A DNA stretch of 64,000 nt from Halalkalicoccus jeotgali B3 (GTDB taxonomy: Archaea; Halobacteriota; Halobacteria; Halobacteriales; Halalkalicoccaceae): contig NC_014298.1 of assembly GCF_000196895.1 (NCBI RefSeq), forward strand, positions 124,001-188,000, given 5' to 3'. A model generated the notes under the pieces. The model did no database searches. It was not told the DNA's origin and saw nothing but the letters and a program-made list of their open reading frames with translations. Each line of letters begins with the position of its first letter. Positions within the stretch are counted from its first letter, which is position 1. Made by a program: the position numbers and the translations under genes. Below are positions 28,987 through 38,640 of the stretch, piece after piece.

Positions 28987-29364
28987 AGACTCAGTAAGTG
29001 TCAATAGAATATAAAGAATGTTTTTACTTTCCGTTACCTTTTCCTGGATCAGTATCGATGCTATTCAAAACACTTGATACAATCCGGTTTTATTTGAGTG
29101 AATTCTTACATAAATTCTGAGGACTCGTCTGGTTGTTCTCGTCACGGATTGCTAGCTACGGTGATTCCCATGAAAGAAATACATTTATCTTTATGAATAT
29201 ATGGCAGGCTGATTCATTCACAAAGCCGATAGCGACGAACAATAGTGGGGTAAGAGGGAGACTCGAGGAACCGGTCGCAGGGTGCAGACAACGTATCGAC
29301 GGAACCCAATAGGGAAGCCTTCGATAACAACCCTGAAATATCCCACTGTAGATGTCACGAGTGC
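28987..29364. promoter_or_regulatory. divergent promoter region
   Basis: 378 bases between divergent genes. AT-rich patches at 29005-29030 (minus-strand TATA candidates) and 29175-29205 (TTTATCTTTATGAATATATGG, plus-strand side) are present. No operator assigned. Confidence 0.35.
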
Positions 29365-30600
29365 ATGCCTAACTATCGGGACCTCCACGATCCCAACGCA
29401 GAGTATACGATGCGGGACCTTTCAGGCGAGACGATGGGGTTAACTGCCGACCGCGGCCAGCGGGACGTCGAGATCACCGACGTCCAGACGACGATGGTCG
29501 ACGGGAACTACCCGTGGATCCTCGTGCGCGTCTACACTGACGCGGGCATCATCGGTAACGGCGAGTGCTATTGGGGTGGCGGCGACGCCGAGATTATCGA
29601 GCGGATGGCTCCCTTCATCATCGGTGAGAACCCGATGGACATCGACCGCCTGTACGAACACCTCATTCAGAAGATGTCCGGCGAGGGCTCGATCTCAGGT
29701 AAGACCATCTCGGCGATCTCCGGGATCGAGATCGCGCTCCACGACATTACGGGCAAGCTCCTCGACGTCCCCGCCTACCAGCTCGTCGGCGGGAAGTACC
29801 GCGATGAGGTGCGCGTCTACTGTGACCTTCACACCGAAAACGAGGCCGACCCGCAGGCCTGTGCCGACGAGGGCGAGCGCGTCGTCGAGGAACTCGGGTA
29901 CGACGCGATCAAGTTCGACCTCGACGTCCCCTCTGGCCACGAAAAGGACCGCGCGAACCGCCACCTGCGCGGTCCGGAGGTCGACCACAAGGTCGAGATC
30001 GTCGAGGCAGTCACCGAACGTGTCGGCGATCGGGCCGACGTCGCCTTCGACTGTCACTGGTCCTTTTCGGCTGGTTCGGCCAAACGTCTCGTGACCGCGC
30101 TCGAGGACTACGACGTCTGGTGGCTCGAAGACCCCGTTCCGCCGGAGAACCACGACGTCCAGCGTGAGATCACCCAGTTCACTGCGACGCCGATCACGGT
30201 CGGGGAAAACGTCTACCGAACCCACGGCCAGCGCCGACTGCTCGAGGAGCAAGCGGTCGACATCCTCGCACCCGACCTGCCGCGGGTCGGGGGGATGCGC
30301 GAAACGATGAAGATCGCGATCCTTGCCGATCTCTACTACGTACCAATTGCGATGCACAACGTTTCCTCACCGATCGGAACGATGGCGAGCGCGCAGGTCG
30401 CTGCCGCCATCCCCAACTCGCTGGCACTGGAGTACCACTCCTACGAGCTGGGCTGGTGGGAAGACCTCGTCGAGGAAGACGACCTCATCGAGGACGGCCG
30501 GATGGCGGTCCCCGAGAAGCCGGGTCTCGGGCTGACGCTCGACCTGGATGCCGTCGAGGAGCATATGGTTTCAGGCGAGGAGTTGTTCGACGAGGCCTGA
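29365..30600 (+). CDS. mandelate racemase/muconate lactonizing enzyme family sugar-acid dehydratase
   Basis: 411-residue enolase-superfamily enzyme. N-terminal capping domain starts after YTMRDLSGETMGLTADRG, as in haloarchaeal xylonate/gluconate dehydratases. Barrel ligands: AFDCHW (Asp, with the DxH arrangement of acid-sugar dehydratases, about residue 229), WLEDPVPPE (Glu, about 254), VGENVY (Glu, about 280) and catalytic-type His in AMHNVSSPIG (about 331). Loss of water from an aldonate such as xylonate, gluconate or galactonate is likely; which one is undecided. GC content and codon use are higher than in the flanking genes. It is isolated, with no sugar transporter or aldolase beside it. 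Confidence 0.85.
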   Translation: MPNYRDLHDPNAEYTMRDLSGETMGLTADRGQRDVEITDVQTTMVDGNYPWILVRVYTDAGIIGNGECYWGGGDAEIIERMAPFIIGENPMDIDRLYEHLIQKMSGEGSISGKTISAISGIEIALHDITGKLLDVPAYQLVGGKYRDEVRVYCDLHTENEADPQACADEGERVVEELGYDAIKFDLDVPSGHEKDRANRHLRGPEVDHKVEIVEAVTERVGDRADVAFDCHWSFSAGSAKRLVTALEDYDVWWLEDPVPPENHDVQREITQFTATPITVGENVYRTHGQRRLLEEQAVDILAPDLPRVGGMRETMKIAILADLYYVPIAMHNVSSPIGTMASAQVAAAIPNSLALEYHSYELGWWEDLVEEDDLIEDGRMAVPEKPGLGLTLDLDAVEEHMVSGEELFDEA

Positions 30601-30851
30601 GACCTCGTCGAGTCGGTATATCGTTGGTTTGCGCCGATCGGCGAAGCGTAACTCATACTGGAATATGGCGCCTCTTCGATCCGTCCGACGCCGTTTATTA
30701 AGAACGGCATGGCCGATTACGGGATCAGTTCTCTACGAGGAGGCACTCGTTTGCGACGGGATCGTACTCCGTGCCCGTTTCTCCGTGAGGTAGTCGACTT
30801 GCGACTGATTGCCTTGCTCTTTAGTCCCTTCAGCTAGAGAGCCTAGATACA

Positions 30852-31202
30852 ATGATTGGACTGACGCTCGGTAAGAAAGCGCTAACGTTCGGGTACAAAC
30901 GTGCTGGTATCCCCGGTGCGATTGCAACTGGCAGCGCTGCCGCCGTCGGTTATGTCGTCATCAAACGCGCCCTCAAGTCGAATACGAACGGAAGTAACGT
31001 CGATACGGCAATCGATACTGATCAGATCAAATCAGCTGTTGATGAGAAAGGAGTCGGTGCAGTGACCGACAAGGAGACGCTGGAATCCGCCGTTGACGAA
31101 GACCAACTCGGGACCGATCTCGATATGGATGACGTCCAGTCCGATGCCGAAGACGAAGCCGAGAGCGTAGACCAAGATACCGACTCGGATACTACTACGT
31201 GA
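30852..31202 (+). CDS. hypothetical protein with acidic tail
   Basis: 116 residues. N-terminal third contains a Gly/Ala-rich hydrophobic stretch (IPGAIATGSAAAVGYVVIK) that may be a membrane segment. The C-terminal two thirds is strongly acidic and low-complexity, typical of haloarchaeal surface or membrane-attached proteins. No family recognised. Confidence 0.55.
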   Translation: MIGLTLGKKALTFGYKRAGIPGAIATGSAAAVGYVVIKRALKSNTNGSNVDTAIDTDQIKSAVDEKGVGAVTDKETLESAVDEDQLGTDLDMDDVQSDAEDEAESVDQDTDSDTTT

Positions 31203-31489
31203 GCCCCATCCAGGTCGTGGACTCCTGACGTAGTTTTAGGAACTATCCGTGGTCGATTACGCCGAGAAGGTGCCTGAACGAGTAACTGGATTCCAGTTGT
31301 CACGGTCTCTGTTACCGTCGTACAAAAATTCGTTTCCGTATCGGGACGTTCCGTTAGCGATTCGGGGGTATCGAGGGGGTCTGCCCACAGCATGAACCGC
31401 TCGAAGCCGATCGGTACGACGACGACGGCGAAGATGAACGCGGTAAGGGCGACGAAACCGACGATGAAGTGTCTGGATCGAAAACCCAT
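31022..31489 (-). CDS. possible small membrane protein
   Basis: The first 70 residues (MGFRSRHFIVGFVALTAFIF then further hydrophobic residues) form a plausible N-terminal membrane anchor followed by an acidic segment. The C-terminal half lies antisense to the preceding hypothetical gene and has shadow-like Ser-rich composition, so at most the part above about 31200 is real, perhaps after a frameshift. The 31490-31749 stretch upstream has no supported gene. Confidence 0.28.
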   Translation of the reverse strand: MGFRSRHFIVGFVALTAFIFAVVVVPIGFERFMLWADPLDTPESLTERPDTETNFCTTVTETVTTGIQLLVQAPSRRNRPRIVPKTTSGVHDLDGAHVVVSESVSWSTLSASSSASDWTSSISRSVPSWSSSTADSSVSLSVTAPTPFSSTADLI

Positions 31490-31749
31490 GGATCCCTCTA
31501 TGGCGATTTGAGAGAGTAGTGGTTGCGTGAGAGGAGCGTGGCGCTGTCATGGTCTAGTAAACGATCCAGGTCATCCTCTTGCAGTCCGATCAACGGAAAG
31601 TGCCAATCGGAGACGAGGACTGTAGCACCTCTGAGCCAGCGGATAGCGTACTCGGTACAGCGGACCAGCGCAACTACGTCTCGTTGAAGCCAGTGACAAA
31701 CGCTTTTCGACTAGAAGCGTTGGTTATGGACACGGACGAGGCGCTTGGA

Positions 31750-32658
31750 TTAGCTATCGGTTTTGCAGTCCTCGTTCGTCGTCTGTGTGCTTTCCGAGGG
31801 TTCGGATTCCTCGCCACCGGTATTAATCGTCAGTCGATAGGTTTCCTTCGCGAGCAGATCCGCGGCAGTCGTCTCGTCGTCAGGACCGATATGCAAGTAA
31901 TACGTTCCAGTTGTTGTCCTCACGGTTGCCTGTGAACCATCGACCTCGACGGTTTCATCGTCGGGCGTATACAGGACGAGCGCCTGATCGAACAAGTCTG
32001 CCTCTTGAACGATCTCGTAATCGATCGTGAGTTCGTCGTTCTCGTCCACCTCGACGGCGAACCAATCGTGGTCGTAGCCGGTGATAACGCCCTCGACAGT
32101 TTCGCTTGCTTCGAACGGAGTGGCGTCCTCTCGGCGCTCGTTCGGATCAAATCGATCGAGTGCGACCGTCTCGATCGACAGTGTGTACTCGATAGATTCA
32201 GTAGCTGAAGCATCGATGCCAGTCACGCGAACGCAGTAGTGGCCCGTCTGTTCGGCGACATCGCCGCCCACGACCGAATCGAGATCGGGGAACTCCTCTG
32301 CGTTGGTTGCGTATGCACCTCGGTTCGGGTTGTCGGTGGGGAGTTCGCCGACCTCAGTCCCGTCGGGAGCAACGAGTGTCATCCTTGCATCCTGACCCGG
32401 TTGGAGGTTTTGAACCGTCATCTCGATCTCGATTCCCTCCCCTGCAGTCACCTCAACGGTGTACGTATCGCGTTGCGTATCCCCTTCGAGGATCCCCTCG
32501 TATGTCGTCTTCGTCCCCGTTCTATCGGCACTCTTGGTCCTTTCAGTCCCGTGTTCGTCACCGGTGACGGCTCCAGCGAAGACGCTGCTGCCGAGTAGCG
32601 CTCCGACCCTTCCCAGCACGTATCGTCTGTTAAATATTCCTCCTCTCATGCCTGTCAC
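31750..32658 (-). CDS. secreted protein with PPC-like domains
   Basis: 302 residues with a Tat-like signal (NRRYVLGRVGALLGSSVFAG) and two repeats of a pre-peptidase C-terminal-like beta domain. The first (about residues 55-170) has GILEGDTQRDTYTVEVTAGE and TGHYCVRVTG, the second (about 185-280) GVITGYDHDWFAVEVDENDE and TGTYYLHIG. PPC domains are usually extracellular modules of proteases and surface proteins; no catalytic domain is present here. Stand-alone gene. Confidence 0.75.
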   Translation of the reverse strand: MTGMRGGIFNRRYVLGRVGALLGSSVFAGAVTGDEHGTERTKSADRTGTKTTYEGILEGDTQRDTYTVEVTAGEGIEIEMTVQNLQPGQDARMTLVAPDGTEVGELPTDNPNRGAYATNAEEFPDLDSVVGGDVAEQTGHYCVRVTGIDASATESIEYTLSIETVALDRFDPNERREDATPFEASETVEGVITGYDHDWFAVEVDENDELTIDYEIVQEADLFDQALVLYTPDDETVEVDGSQATVRTTTGTYYLHIGPDDETTAADLLAKETYRLTINTGGEESEPSESTQTTNEDCKTDS

Positions 32659-32901
32659 CCTCCGAGGGGATGGAAGGTCTTAACGTTCAGCTAGGACATA
32701 TTCTTTCTGTAGAACGACACCACTGGTAGCTGCTCCGTCCATCATCACGGCTTCTTCCACCGTCATAGCCCGCATCACTACAGCCCGAACGTTCGTATCG
32801 ACTATGGCCGAGAAACGAACGGCGGAGAGAACACAGAGCGCAACGAACTGACGCTGTGGGTGGGATCATGGTTCGGACTCGAACTGGCGTCGGTGCTGCC
32901 G

Positions 32902-34410
32902 TCAGACCGCTTCGGTCCCTCCCTCGGTGTCCGACTGGTCGTCACGGAGGCGCCGAACGCGGGCTTTCAATTCGGCGATGGCCTCGGTCTGGTCGTCCGT
33001 CGCCGCTACGATGTTGTCCGCAGCCCCCTCCGTCTCTGATGCGTGTTCGCGCGCCTCTTCTAACGTCGCGGTCAGCTCCTCGACTGTCGCCGCTTGGTCT
33101 TCGGTCGCCTGCGAAACCCCTGCAATACCGTCCGCGGACTGGTCGATGGCCGTCGCAATATCTCCGAGCGCCGCCAATACATCCGATATTTGGTCGCTTG
33201 CGGCCTCTATCTGGTGGTGAGACTGCTTGGCCGCGCCGACGGTAGAATCGGTCTGTGCTTGTAATTCGTTGATGTTCGTCGTGATCTGCTCCGTGTGCTG
33301 GCGCGTCTCGTTGGCCAGCGACTTTACCTCGTTTGCAACGACGGTGAACCCCTCTCCCTCCTTGCCTGCACGGGCCGCCTCGATGTTGGCGTTCAGGGCC
33401 AGCAGATTGGTCTGTTCGGCCACGTCGGAGATGACCTCGACTACGTTCTCGATGTCGTCCATCCGTTCGCCGAGGTCGGTGACGCTCTCGACGAGTTCCT
33501 CACCGAGGTCGGTGACCTCCTCGGTTGCGGTTCGAGCGTCTTCGGAGGCGTCGAGCCCCTCGTTGGCTGCCTTACGAGCAGTCTCGGCGGCGGTGTCGAC
33601 CTGTTCGGCGGTAGCGGCGACTTCCTCCATACTCGCCGAGAACGACTGCATATCGTTGACACTCTCGATCAGTAGGTCGTTCTGGTTATCGACGTTACTG
33701 GCAATATTGCTCGAGGCAGCGACTGCTCGCTTAACGGACTCATCAAGGACGGCTGCCTGCTGGTCAACGCGGACCACGACGTCCTGGAGGTTGTCGGCCA
33801 TCTTGTTCACCTCGTCGACGACACCGAGCAGATGGGAGTCGATAGTGTCGCTGTCAGTAAACGACGCACGCGCGTCGAGGTGACCGGCTGTCAGCGCTTG
33901 GAGCGTCGTCGATACTTCATCGACCAGCGCCTCGGTCGCTTCCTGGCGCTGGCGCTCCTCGGTCAGGTCTTGTGCCATTTCGATAGCACCGACCAGTTCG
34001 TCGTCCTCGTAGAGCGGCATCACGGTAATGCGGGCGTACCGCGCAACGTCACCGCTATGATCGCTGACACGGTCTTCCTTGACGTACAGGTGACGTGACC
34101 GATCTTCGAGCCGCAGTCCGTAGACTTCGTCGGCACGCTTGGGTGCGGCGAGTACCTGCTCGATCATCGTGTCTTCAGGGATGTCGTAGAGCATCATACC
34201 GATGTCTGCACGGTCGAGTGCACGATCGGCGGGGATGCCAGTGAGCTCTTCCATCCCGTGATTCCACGCTCTGACCTTCCCTTCGACGTCGATCATGAAG
34301 ACGGCTTGTGGTATCCCGCTGAGCAAGACCTGGTCGGACACGCCTAACTCTTCGATATTCGTTCCCTCTGGCACCGACTCGACCGCGTCCGATGTGCTAT
34401 CGGAATCCAT
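32902..34410 (-). CDS. soluble methyl-accepting transducer with PAS domain
   Basis: 502 residues without membrane segments. PAS domain near residues 25-150 (VFMIDVEGKVRAWNHGMEEL), then a HAMP-like linker (about 160-200) and a long coiled-coil signalling domain. The invariant hairpin tip sequence ISDVAEQTNLLALNANIEAA is at about 335-354, followed by GEGFTVVANEVKSLA. It would pass a cytoplasmic or redox-type signal to CheA/CheW. No che gene is in the window. Confidence 0.93.
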   Translation of the reverse strand: MDSDSTSDAVESVPEGTNIEELGVSDQVLLSGIPQAVFMIDVEGKVRAWNHGMEELTGIPADRALDRADIGMMLYDIPEDTMIEQVLAAPKRADEVYGLRLEDRSRHLYVKEDRVSDHSGDVARYARITVMPLYEDDELVGAIEMAQDLTEERQRQEATEALVDEVSTTLQALTAGHLDARASFTDSDTIDSHLLGVVDEVNKMADNLQDVVVRVDQQAAVLDESVKRAVAASSNIASNVDNQNDLLIESVNDMQSFSASMEEVAATAEQVDTAAETARKAANEGLDASEDARTATEEVTDLGEELVESVTDLGERMDDIENVVEVISDVAEQTNLLALNANIEAARAGKEGEGFTVVANEVKSLANETRQHTEQITTNINELQAQTDSTVGAAKQSHHQIEAASDQISDVLAALGDIATAIDQSADGIAGVSQATEDQAATVEELTATLEEAREHASETEGAADNIVAATDDQTEAIAELKARVRRLRDDQSDTEGGTEAV

Positions 34411-34425
34411 TATTTATATTATACT

Positions 34426-34455
34426 TATTTCAAATAAATAGTTTTATTTGAAATA
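34426..34455. repeat. 13-bp inverted repeat upstream of the transducer gene
   Basis: TATTTCAAATAAA (34426-34438) and TTTATTTGAAATA (34443-34455), a perfect 13-bp inverted repeat with a 4-nt spacer TAGT. It starts 16 nt upstream of the transducer start codon, next to the TATA-like TTTATATTATA. A regulator site is more likely than a terminator because it lies in the promoter. Confidence 0.7.
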
Positions 34456-34960
34456 TCCATAAATAATATTAGGAAAAATGAGAGTGATGAAAGTACTGGC
34501 GACTCGATTGATGCACCTCCACATCCGAAATTTAATACCCAGATTCGTTTCATTTGGACCGGACTACCCGGTTGCCGATGTTTACGCAGGTACATACGCG
34601 ACCGAGTTCGTTATCTGCGTCCCCGACGGGGATAGTGAACGCTCCGCTCAAACGGTGAACTGACGACTCACTACAGATACGAACGAGGATCAAAGGACCG
34701 TTCAGGCCTACGATCTTTAAGGGAACAGTCTTCCAGTATCCAAAATAAACAACAGGGGATCGATAAACGAATAAATGAGGTCCGAGCACTCAGTGTAAAA
34801 TATATCAAAGAGCTAATATATTTCTCCCGATAGCGAGAGACCGATGGGATGGAGACCCACCGCTCGGACTTGGAAGCGAATTCAGCGCAGTCCATGGGGT
34901 CTTCACTACGCGCCTTCACACCTCACGAAAACCCGAACGAACTCCTAGTAGTGGTCACGT
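34456..34960. other. gap without a supported gene
   Basis: About 500 bases between the transducer promoter and the end of eutA. Only short unsupported ORFs. The sequence is mixed AT-rich and GC-rich, with nothing recognised. Confidence 0.4.
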
Positions 34961-36418
34961 CTAAGAACGCTGGTTGAATGCGAGAGATTTGATAATCACG
35001 GGAACGGGTCCACCAGCACTGACCGGTTCACCAATATCGAGATACTCCCCTTCGGTGACGACGACCTCGTCGATGAGAACGTGGGGTATCGATGTCTCGA
35101 TGGCGGTTTCGAGTCGCTGCCCAAGAGCTTTGGCACAGTTCTGTCGAGCCAAGATGATGCACGGCTGGCCATTGAGCGGTCGCGAATACACTTGAGCAAG
35201 CGCCTCGGCAAGGGTTGCTATGCGCTCGTAACTCAACGGAGAGATCGATGGCAAGTAGAGCACGAACGGCGCTCCGTCAGCGATCTCGTATACCTGCGTT
35301 CCGTGGGTTACACATGCTGCCAGCCGGTCCGTGATAGCATCTAAAGTCTGTTCAGCGTCGACGACGGGTCCCTCGATGACGGGGAGGTTCTTCACCGGTA
35401 GAAGCGATGCGTCGATATCGGTTGTCGTCCCGCTGAACGACGTCGCCTTCGTACCAGCACCGATGACGGTCGCCCTGATATCCTCGTCCGGGACTATGAC
35501 CCGAAACGACCGTCTCTCGATCCGCTCTTTGAGCGTGGTCGCGAGGATGACCCCGAGATCACCGAACTCGAACGGCGACTCGCCGACTCGATCGGCGGGA
35601 TCGGCGAGCAACCGGCCGACCCCGCCGCTGAACGTGATCTCGTCGACGTCATGGTCCATGTAGTCCGAGGAACCGATCGTCACCGACTCCGTCATCGGGC
35701 TAATGGGATTGCCGTCGATGGTATCAACGATCGCCTCCGCCATCGTTGTCGCGATCTCGGACAGTTGGTCATCCGCGGGTCGAGTCCCGATTGATATCGT
35801 GAGGTTCGCGTCGGCGAGCAACCGCGCTGCTGGTTCCGAGATGTGCGTTAGGAGACCGTCATCGTCGAACCGGAGGAGGCGGCCGCCGATATCCAGACAC
35901 CGCGTTTCGACGGCGTCCTCGCCGTCGAACAGACACATGTTGGTGGTCCCGCCACCGATATCGACGTTGAGTAGTGCCCGGCCCGTCGCCACGGCGCGCG
36001 CCGCGGCACCGGATCCCCTGCCCGCCAGAATCGCCTCCAGTTCGGGACCCGCCGCCGCGACGACGAAATCGCCCGTGTCGTCGGCGATCCGCGTCACCAG
36101 TTCCTCGGCGTTCTCCTTGTAGGAAGACTCGCCCGTGACGATGACGGCACCGCTGTCGATCGATTCTATGGGACAGTCTGCACACGCCAGCTCCGAGGCG
36201 ACCAGTTCACTGATCGCCTCGACGTCGAGCGTGCGTTGATCCAGGAGCGGGGTTTCGTGGATTTCGCCACGGTAGACGATCCGAGTGTCGACGATTTCGA
36301 CGCCGAGATCGCCGAGGGCCGCTCCCCCGATCGTCAGTTCGCTCACGACGACTTGCGTCGTCGTGGTACCAATGTCGATGCCGACGCTTGTCAGGGTCGG
36401 CGCATCACCGTCGGCCAT
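34961..36418 (-). CDS. eutA: ethanolamine ammonia-lyase reactivating factor EutA
   Basis: About 485 residues of the EutA family, an actin-like ATPase that exchanges damaged cobalamin from ethanolamine ammonia-lyase. N-terminal phosphate-loop VGIDIGTTTTQVVVSEL (about residues 12-28), second phosphate motif NVDIGGGTTNMCLF (about 165-178) and FSGGVGRLL (about 265). Third gene in the eutB-eutC-eutA order on the minus strand. Start taken at 36418 (MADGDAPTL); the upstream Met at 36436 would overlap eutC. Confidence 0.92.
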   Translation of the reverse strand: MADGDAPTLTSVGIDIGTTTTQVVVSELTIGGAALGDLGVEIVDTRIVYRGEIHETPLLDQRTLDVEAISELVASELACADCPIESIDSGAVIVTGESSYKENAEELVTRIADDTGDFVVAAAGPELEAILAGRGSGAAARAVATGRALLNVDIGGGTTNMCLFDGEDAVETRCLDIGGRLLRFDDDGLLTHISEPAARLLADANLTISIGTRPADDQLSEIATTMAEAIVDTIDGNPISPMTESVTIGSSDYMDHDVDEITFSGGVGRLLADPADRVGESPFEFGDLGVILATTLKERIERRSFRVIVPDEDIRATVIGAGTKATSFSGTTTDIDASLLPVKNLPVIEGPVVDAEQTLDAITDRLAACVTHGTQVYEIADGAPFVLYLPSISPLSYERIATLAEALAQVYSRPLNGQPCIILARQNCAKALGQRLETAIETSIPHVLIDEVVVTEGEYLDIGEPVSAGGPVPVIIKSLAFNQRS

Positions 36419-36432
36419 GGACCCTCCGGCGA

Positions 36433-37167
36433 TCACGCGAGGTCGACCCCGCTCGCCTGTGTCTCGTAGATCGTCTCGACGAGGTCGACGATCTGTGCCC
36501 CTGCTTCGACCGCCGGGATCCCGTCGGCGTGGATGTTCGAGATCACCGATTTCTTCGCCGTCGGCTCGCCCGGTTGTGGATCGTAGACGAGGTACGCACT
36601 CAGGCTCTCTGCGGTGTTCAACCCCGGTCGTTCGCCGATGAGGTTCACGACGACATTCGCGCCGAGGGTCTCTCCGATCACGTCCATCACGTCGACACGT
36701 CCGAACCGCACGAAGAGGGGCGTTCCGACCTCGAATCCCCGGTCTTCGAGACCCTGAACGAGCGTCGGCAGCAGATCGGGCACGTTCGCCTCGACCGCCG
36801 TCGAGCTCAACCCGTCACAGACGACGACCTGTACGTCGGGATCGAGCGTGCACTCCTCGCGGATAGTCGACCGCGTCCCCTCGCTCAGTTGTCGCCCCAG
36901 ATCGGGTCGTGCGAGATACTCGTCTTGGTCTGAGATCCGGCTCCGAATCGCCAACAGACCGTTCTCCTCGATGACCTCGTTCGGGACCTTCGTGAGGACC
37001 GCATCACGAGCCCGGGCGTGGTCCGCCCGAAACGAGAGCACGGACGAGGTTCGAGGGCGCGTTCCGCGCCGCCCCACGCCGAGACGGGAGGGACTCCGAC
37101 CGACGATACGCTCGAGCGCCGTTTCGTCGGCGGGGTCGTCGACGTGGTGGGGATGGGGGTCACTCAT
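36433..37167 (-). CDS. eutC: ethanolamine ammonia-lyase small subunit
   Basis: 244 residues. The C-terminal part carries the conserved VVVCDGLSSTAVEANVPDLL, the FGRVDVMDVIGE segment and NLIGERPGLNTAESLSAYLV expected for EutC, which together with EutB binds adenosylcobalamin. The N-terminus is a short acidic extension followed by the conserved GRRGTRPRTSSVL-type Arg-rich segment. Start overlaps the eutB stop by 8 nt, so the two subunits are co-translated. Confidence 0.93.
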   Translation of the reverse strand: MSDPHPHHVDDPADETALERIVGRSPSRLGVGRRGTRPRTSSVLSFRADHARARDAVLTKVPNEVIEENGLLAIRSRISDQDEYLARPDLGRQLSEGTRSTIREECTLDPDVQVVVCDGLSSTAVEANVPDLLPTLVQGLEDRGFEVGTPLFVRFGRVDVMDVIGETLGANVVVNLIGERPGLNTAESLSAYLVYDPQPGEPTAKKSVISNIHADGIPAVEAGAQIVDLVETIYETQASGVDLA

Positions 37168-38536
37168 CTGTGTGCTCCAAGAAGCGCGTCGGGTCGCCGG
37201 CGTTCGCCGTCAGCCGCCCGTCCTCCATGATCCCCATCTCTTCGAGCCACGTTTCGAACTCGGGGGCCGGTCGGAGATCGAAGACGTCCCAGAGCGCCGC
37301 GGCGTCGTGGTAGCTGTTCGACTGGTAGTTGAGCATCGTGTCGTCGCCCATCGGAACGGTGATGAAATAGTTCGACCCGGCCGCCGTCAGCAGGACGGCC
37401 AGGTTCTCGATGTCGTTCTGGTCGGCTTGGATGTGGTTCGTGTAGCAGGCGTCGATCCCCATCGAGAGGCCGGTAAGTTGGCCCATGAAGACGTCCTCGA
37501 GTCCGGCTCTGATGACTTGCTTCCCGTCGTAGAGGTACTCGGGCCCGATGAACCCCACCACCGTATTCACGATGAACGGGTCGTACTGCTTCGCGAGGCC
37601 ATAACAACGCGCTTCAAGCGTGACTTGGTCGATGCCGGCGTGCGCGTCGGCCGACAGTTCGGACCCCTGCCCGGTCTCAAAGTACATGACGTTTGGACCC
37701 GAGGCCGTACAGTGGTCCTGTCCGAACTCGTATGCCTCCTCGAGGAGGTCGACGTCGATGCCGAAGCTCTCGTTGCCCGCTTCGGTGCCCGCAAGGCTCT
37801 GGAACAGGAGGTCCGCGGGCGCGCCGTTCTCGACGGCTGTGAGTTGGGTTGTGAGATGTGAGAGGACACAGTTCTGTGTCGGAACCTCCCACGCCTCGAT
37901 GAACTCTTTAGTTACCTCGAGCAGCCGTTTTGTCTGCTCGGCGGTGTCTTCGACCGGATTCAGTCCGATGACGGCGTCGCCGACCCCATAAGAGAGCCCC
38001 TCTCGGATCGAGTGGCGGATGTTCTCGACGTCGTCGGCGGGGTCGTTCGGCTGAAGGCGAAACGAGAGCGTTCCGTCCATTCCGATGGTGTTGTTGCAGC
38101 GAGCGGTGACCCGCATCTTCGACGTCGCCTGGATCAGATCGAGGTTGGACATGACCTTCGCGGCGGCGGCGATCATCTCGCTGGTCAGCCCTGGGCGAAT
38201 TTGATCGATATCGTCCTCGCGGGTCCGATCGTCGAGGAGGAACTCCCTGAGGTCGGCGACCGTCCAGTCCTTGATCCGGTCGTACACTGCCTCGTCGACC
38301 GCGTCCTGGATCACTCGAGTCACTTCGTCGTCTTCGTACGGTACCGCGGGGGACTCCCGAAGGATTTCGAGCGAGAGTCGGCTGAGCGCATCCTTTGCGG
38401 CAACCCGCTCGGCCTCGGAGTCCGCGGCGATCCCTGCGAGCTGGTCGCCGGTTTTCTCCTCGTTGGCCTTCGCGAGGACTTCCGGAATCGACTCGAAAGC
38501 CTGTGATCCTCCCGTGATGGTCGATGTGTAACTCAT
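37160..38536 (-). CDS. eutB: ethanolamine ammonia-lyase large subunit
   Basis: 458-residue catalytic subunit converting ethanolamine to acetaldehyde and ammonia with adenosylcobalamin. Family sequences visible: FRLQPNDP (about residues 181-188), SYGVGDAVIGLNPVED, PTQNCVLSHLTTQ, SLAGTEAGNESFG, YFETGQGSE and GIDACYTNH, with GDDTMLNYQS near the C-terminus. Full length. It needs imported or made B12; no cobalamin gene is in the window. No shell-protein gene is visible. The operon probably starts here, as a 104-nt gap separates it from the RraA gene. Confidence 0.95.
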   Translation of the reverse strand: MSYTSTITGGSQAFESIPEVLAKANEEKTGDQLAGIAADSEAERVAAKDALSRLSLEILRESPAVPYEDDEVTRVIQDAVDEAVYDRIKDWTVADLREFLLDDRTREDDIDQIRPGLTSEMIAAAAKVMSNLDLIQATSKMRVTARCNNTIGMDGTLSFRLQPNDPADDVENIRHSIREGLSYGVGDAVIGLNPVEDTAEQTKRLLEVTKEFIEAWEVPTQNCVLSHLTTQLTAVENGAPADLLFQSLAGTEAGNESFGIDVDLLEEAYEFGQDHCTASGPNVMYFETGQGSELSADAHAGIDQVTLEARCYGLAKQYDPFIVNTVVGFIGPEYLYDGKQVIRAGLEDVFMGQLTGLSMGIDACYTNHIQADQNDIENLAVLLTAAGSNYFITVPMGDDTMLNYQSNSYHDAAALWDVFDLRPAPEFETWLEEMGIMEDGRLTANAGDPTRFLEHTDE

Positions 38537-38640
38537 ATGCTATCGTCATAATTGGTCGGAGTGTTTGGTAAAGGTATGCACGGTACTGTCGGTTGTGGAA
38601 CTATATGAGGTCTTATGACGATCCGGTGTCGAGGTACGAA

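Noticed and set aside
33227-33883. 218-residue plus-strand ORF opposite the transducer gene
   Set aside because: Ser-rich shadow of the coiled-coil coding sequence.
36848-37861. 337-residue plus-strand ORF opposite eutB and eutC
   Set aside because: Antisense shadow; eutB and eutC on the other strand match their families over full length.
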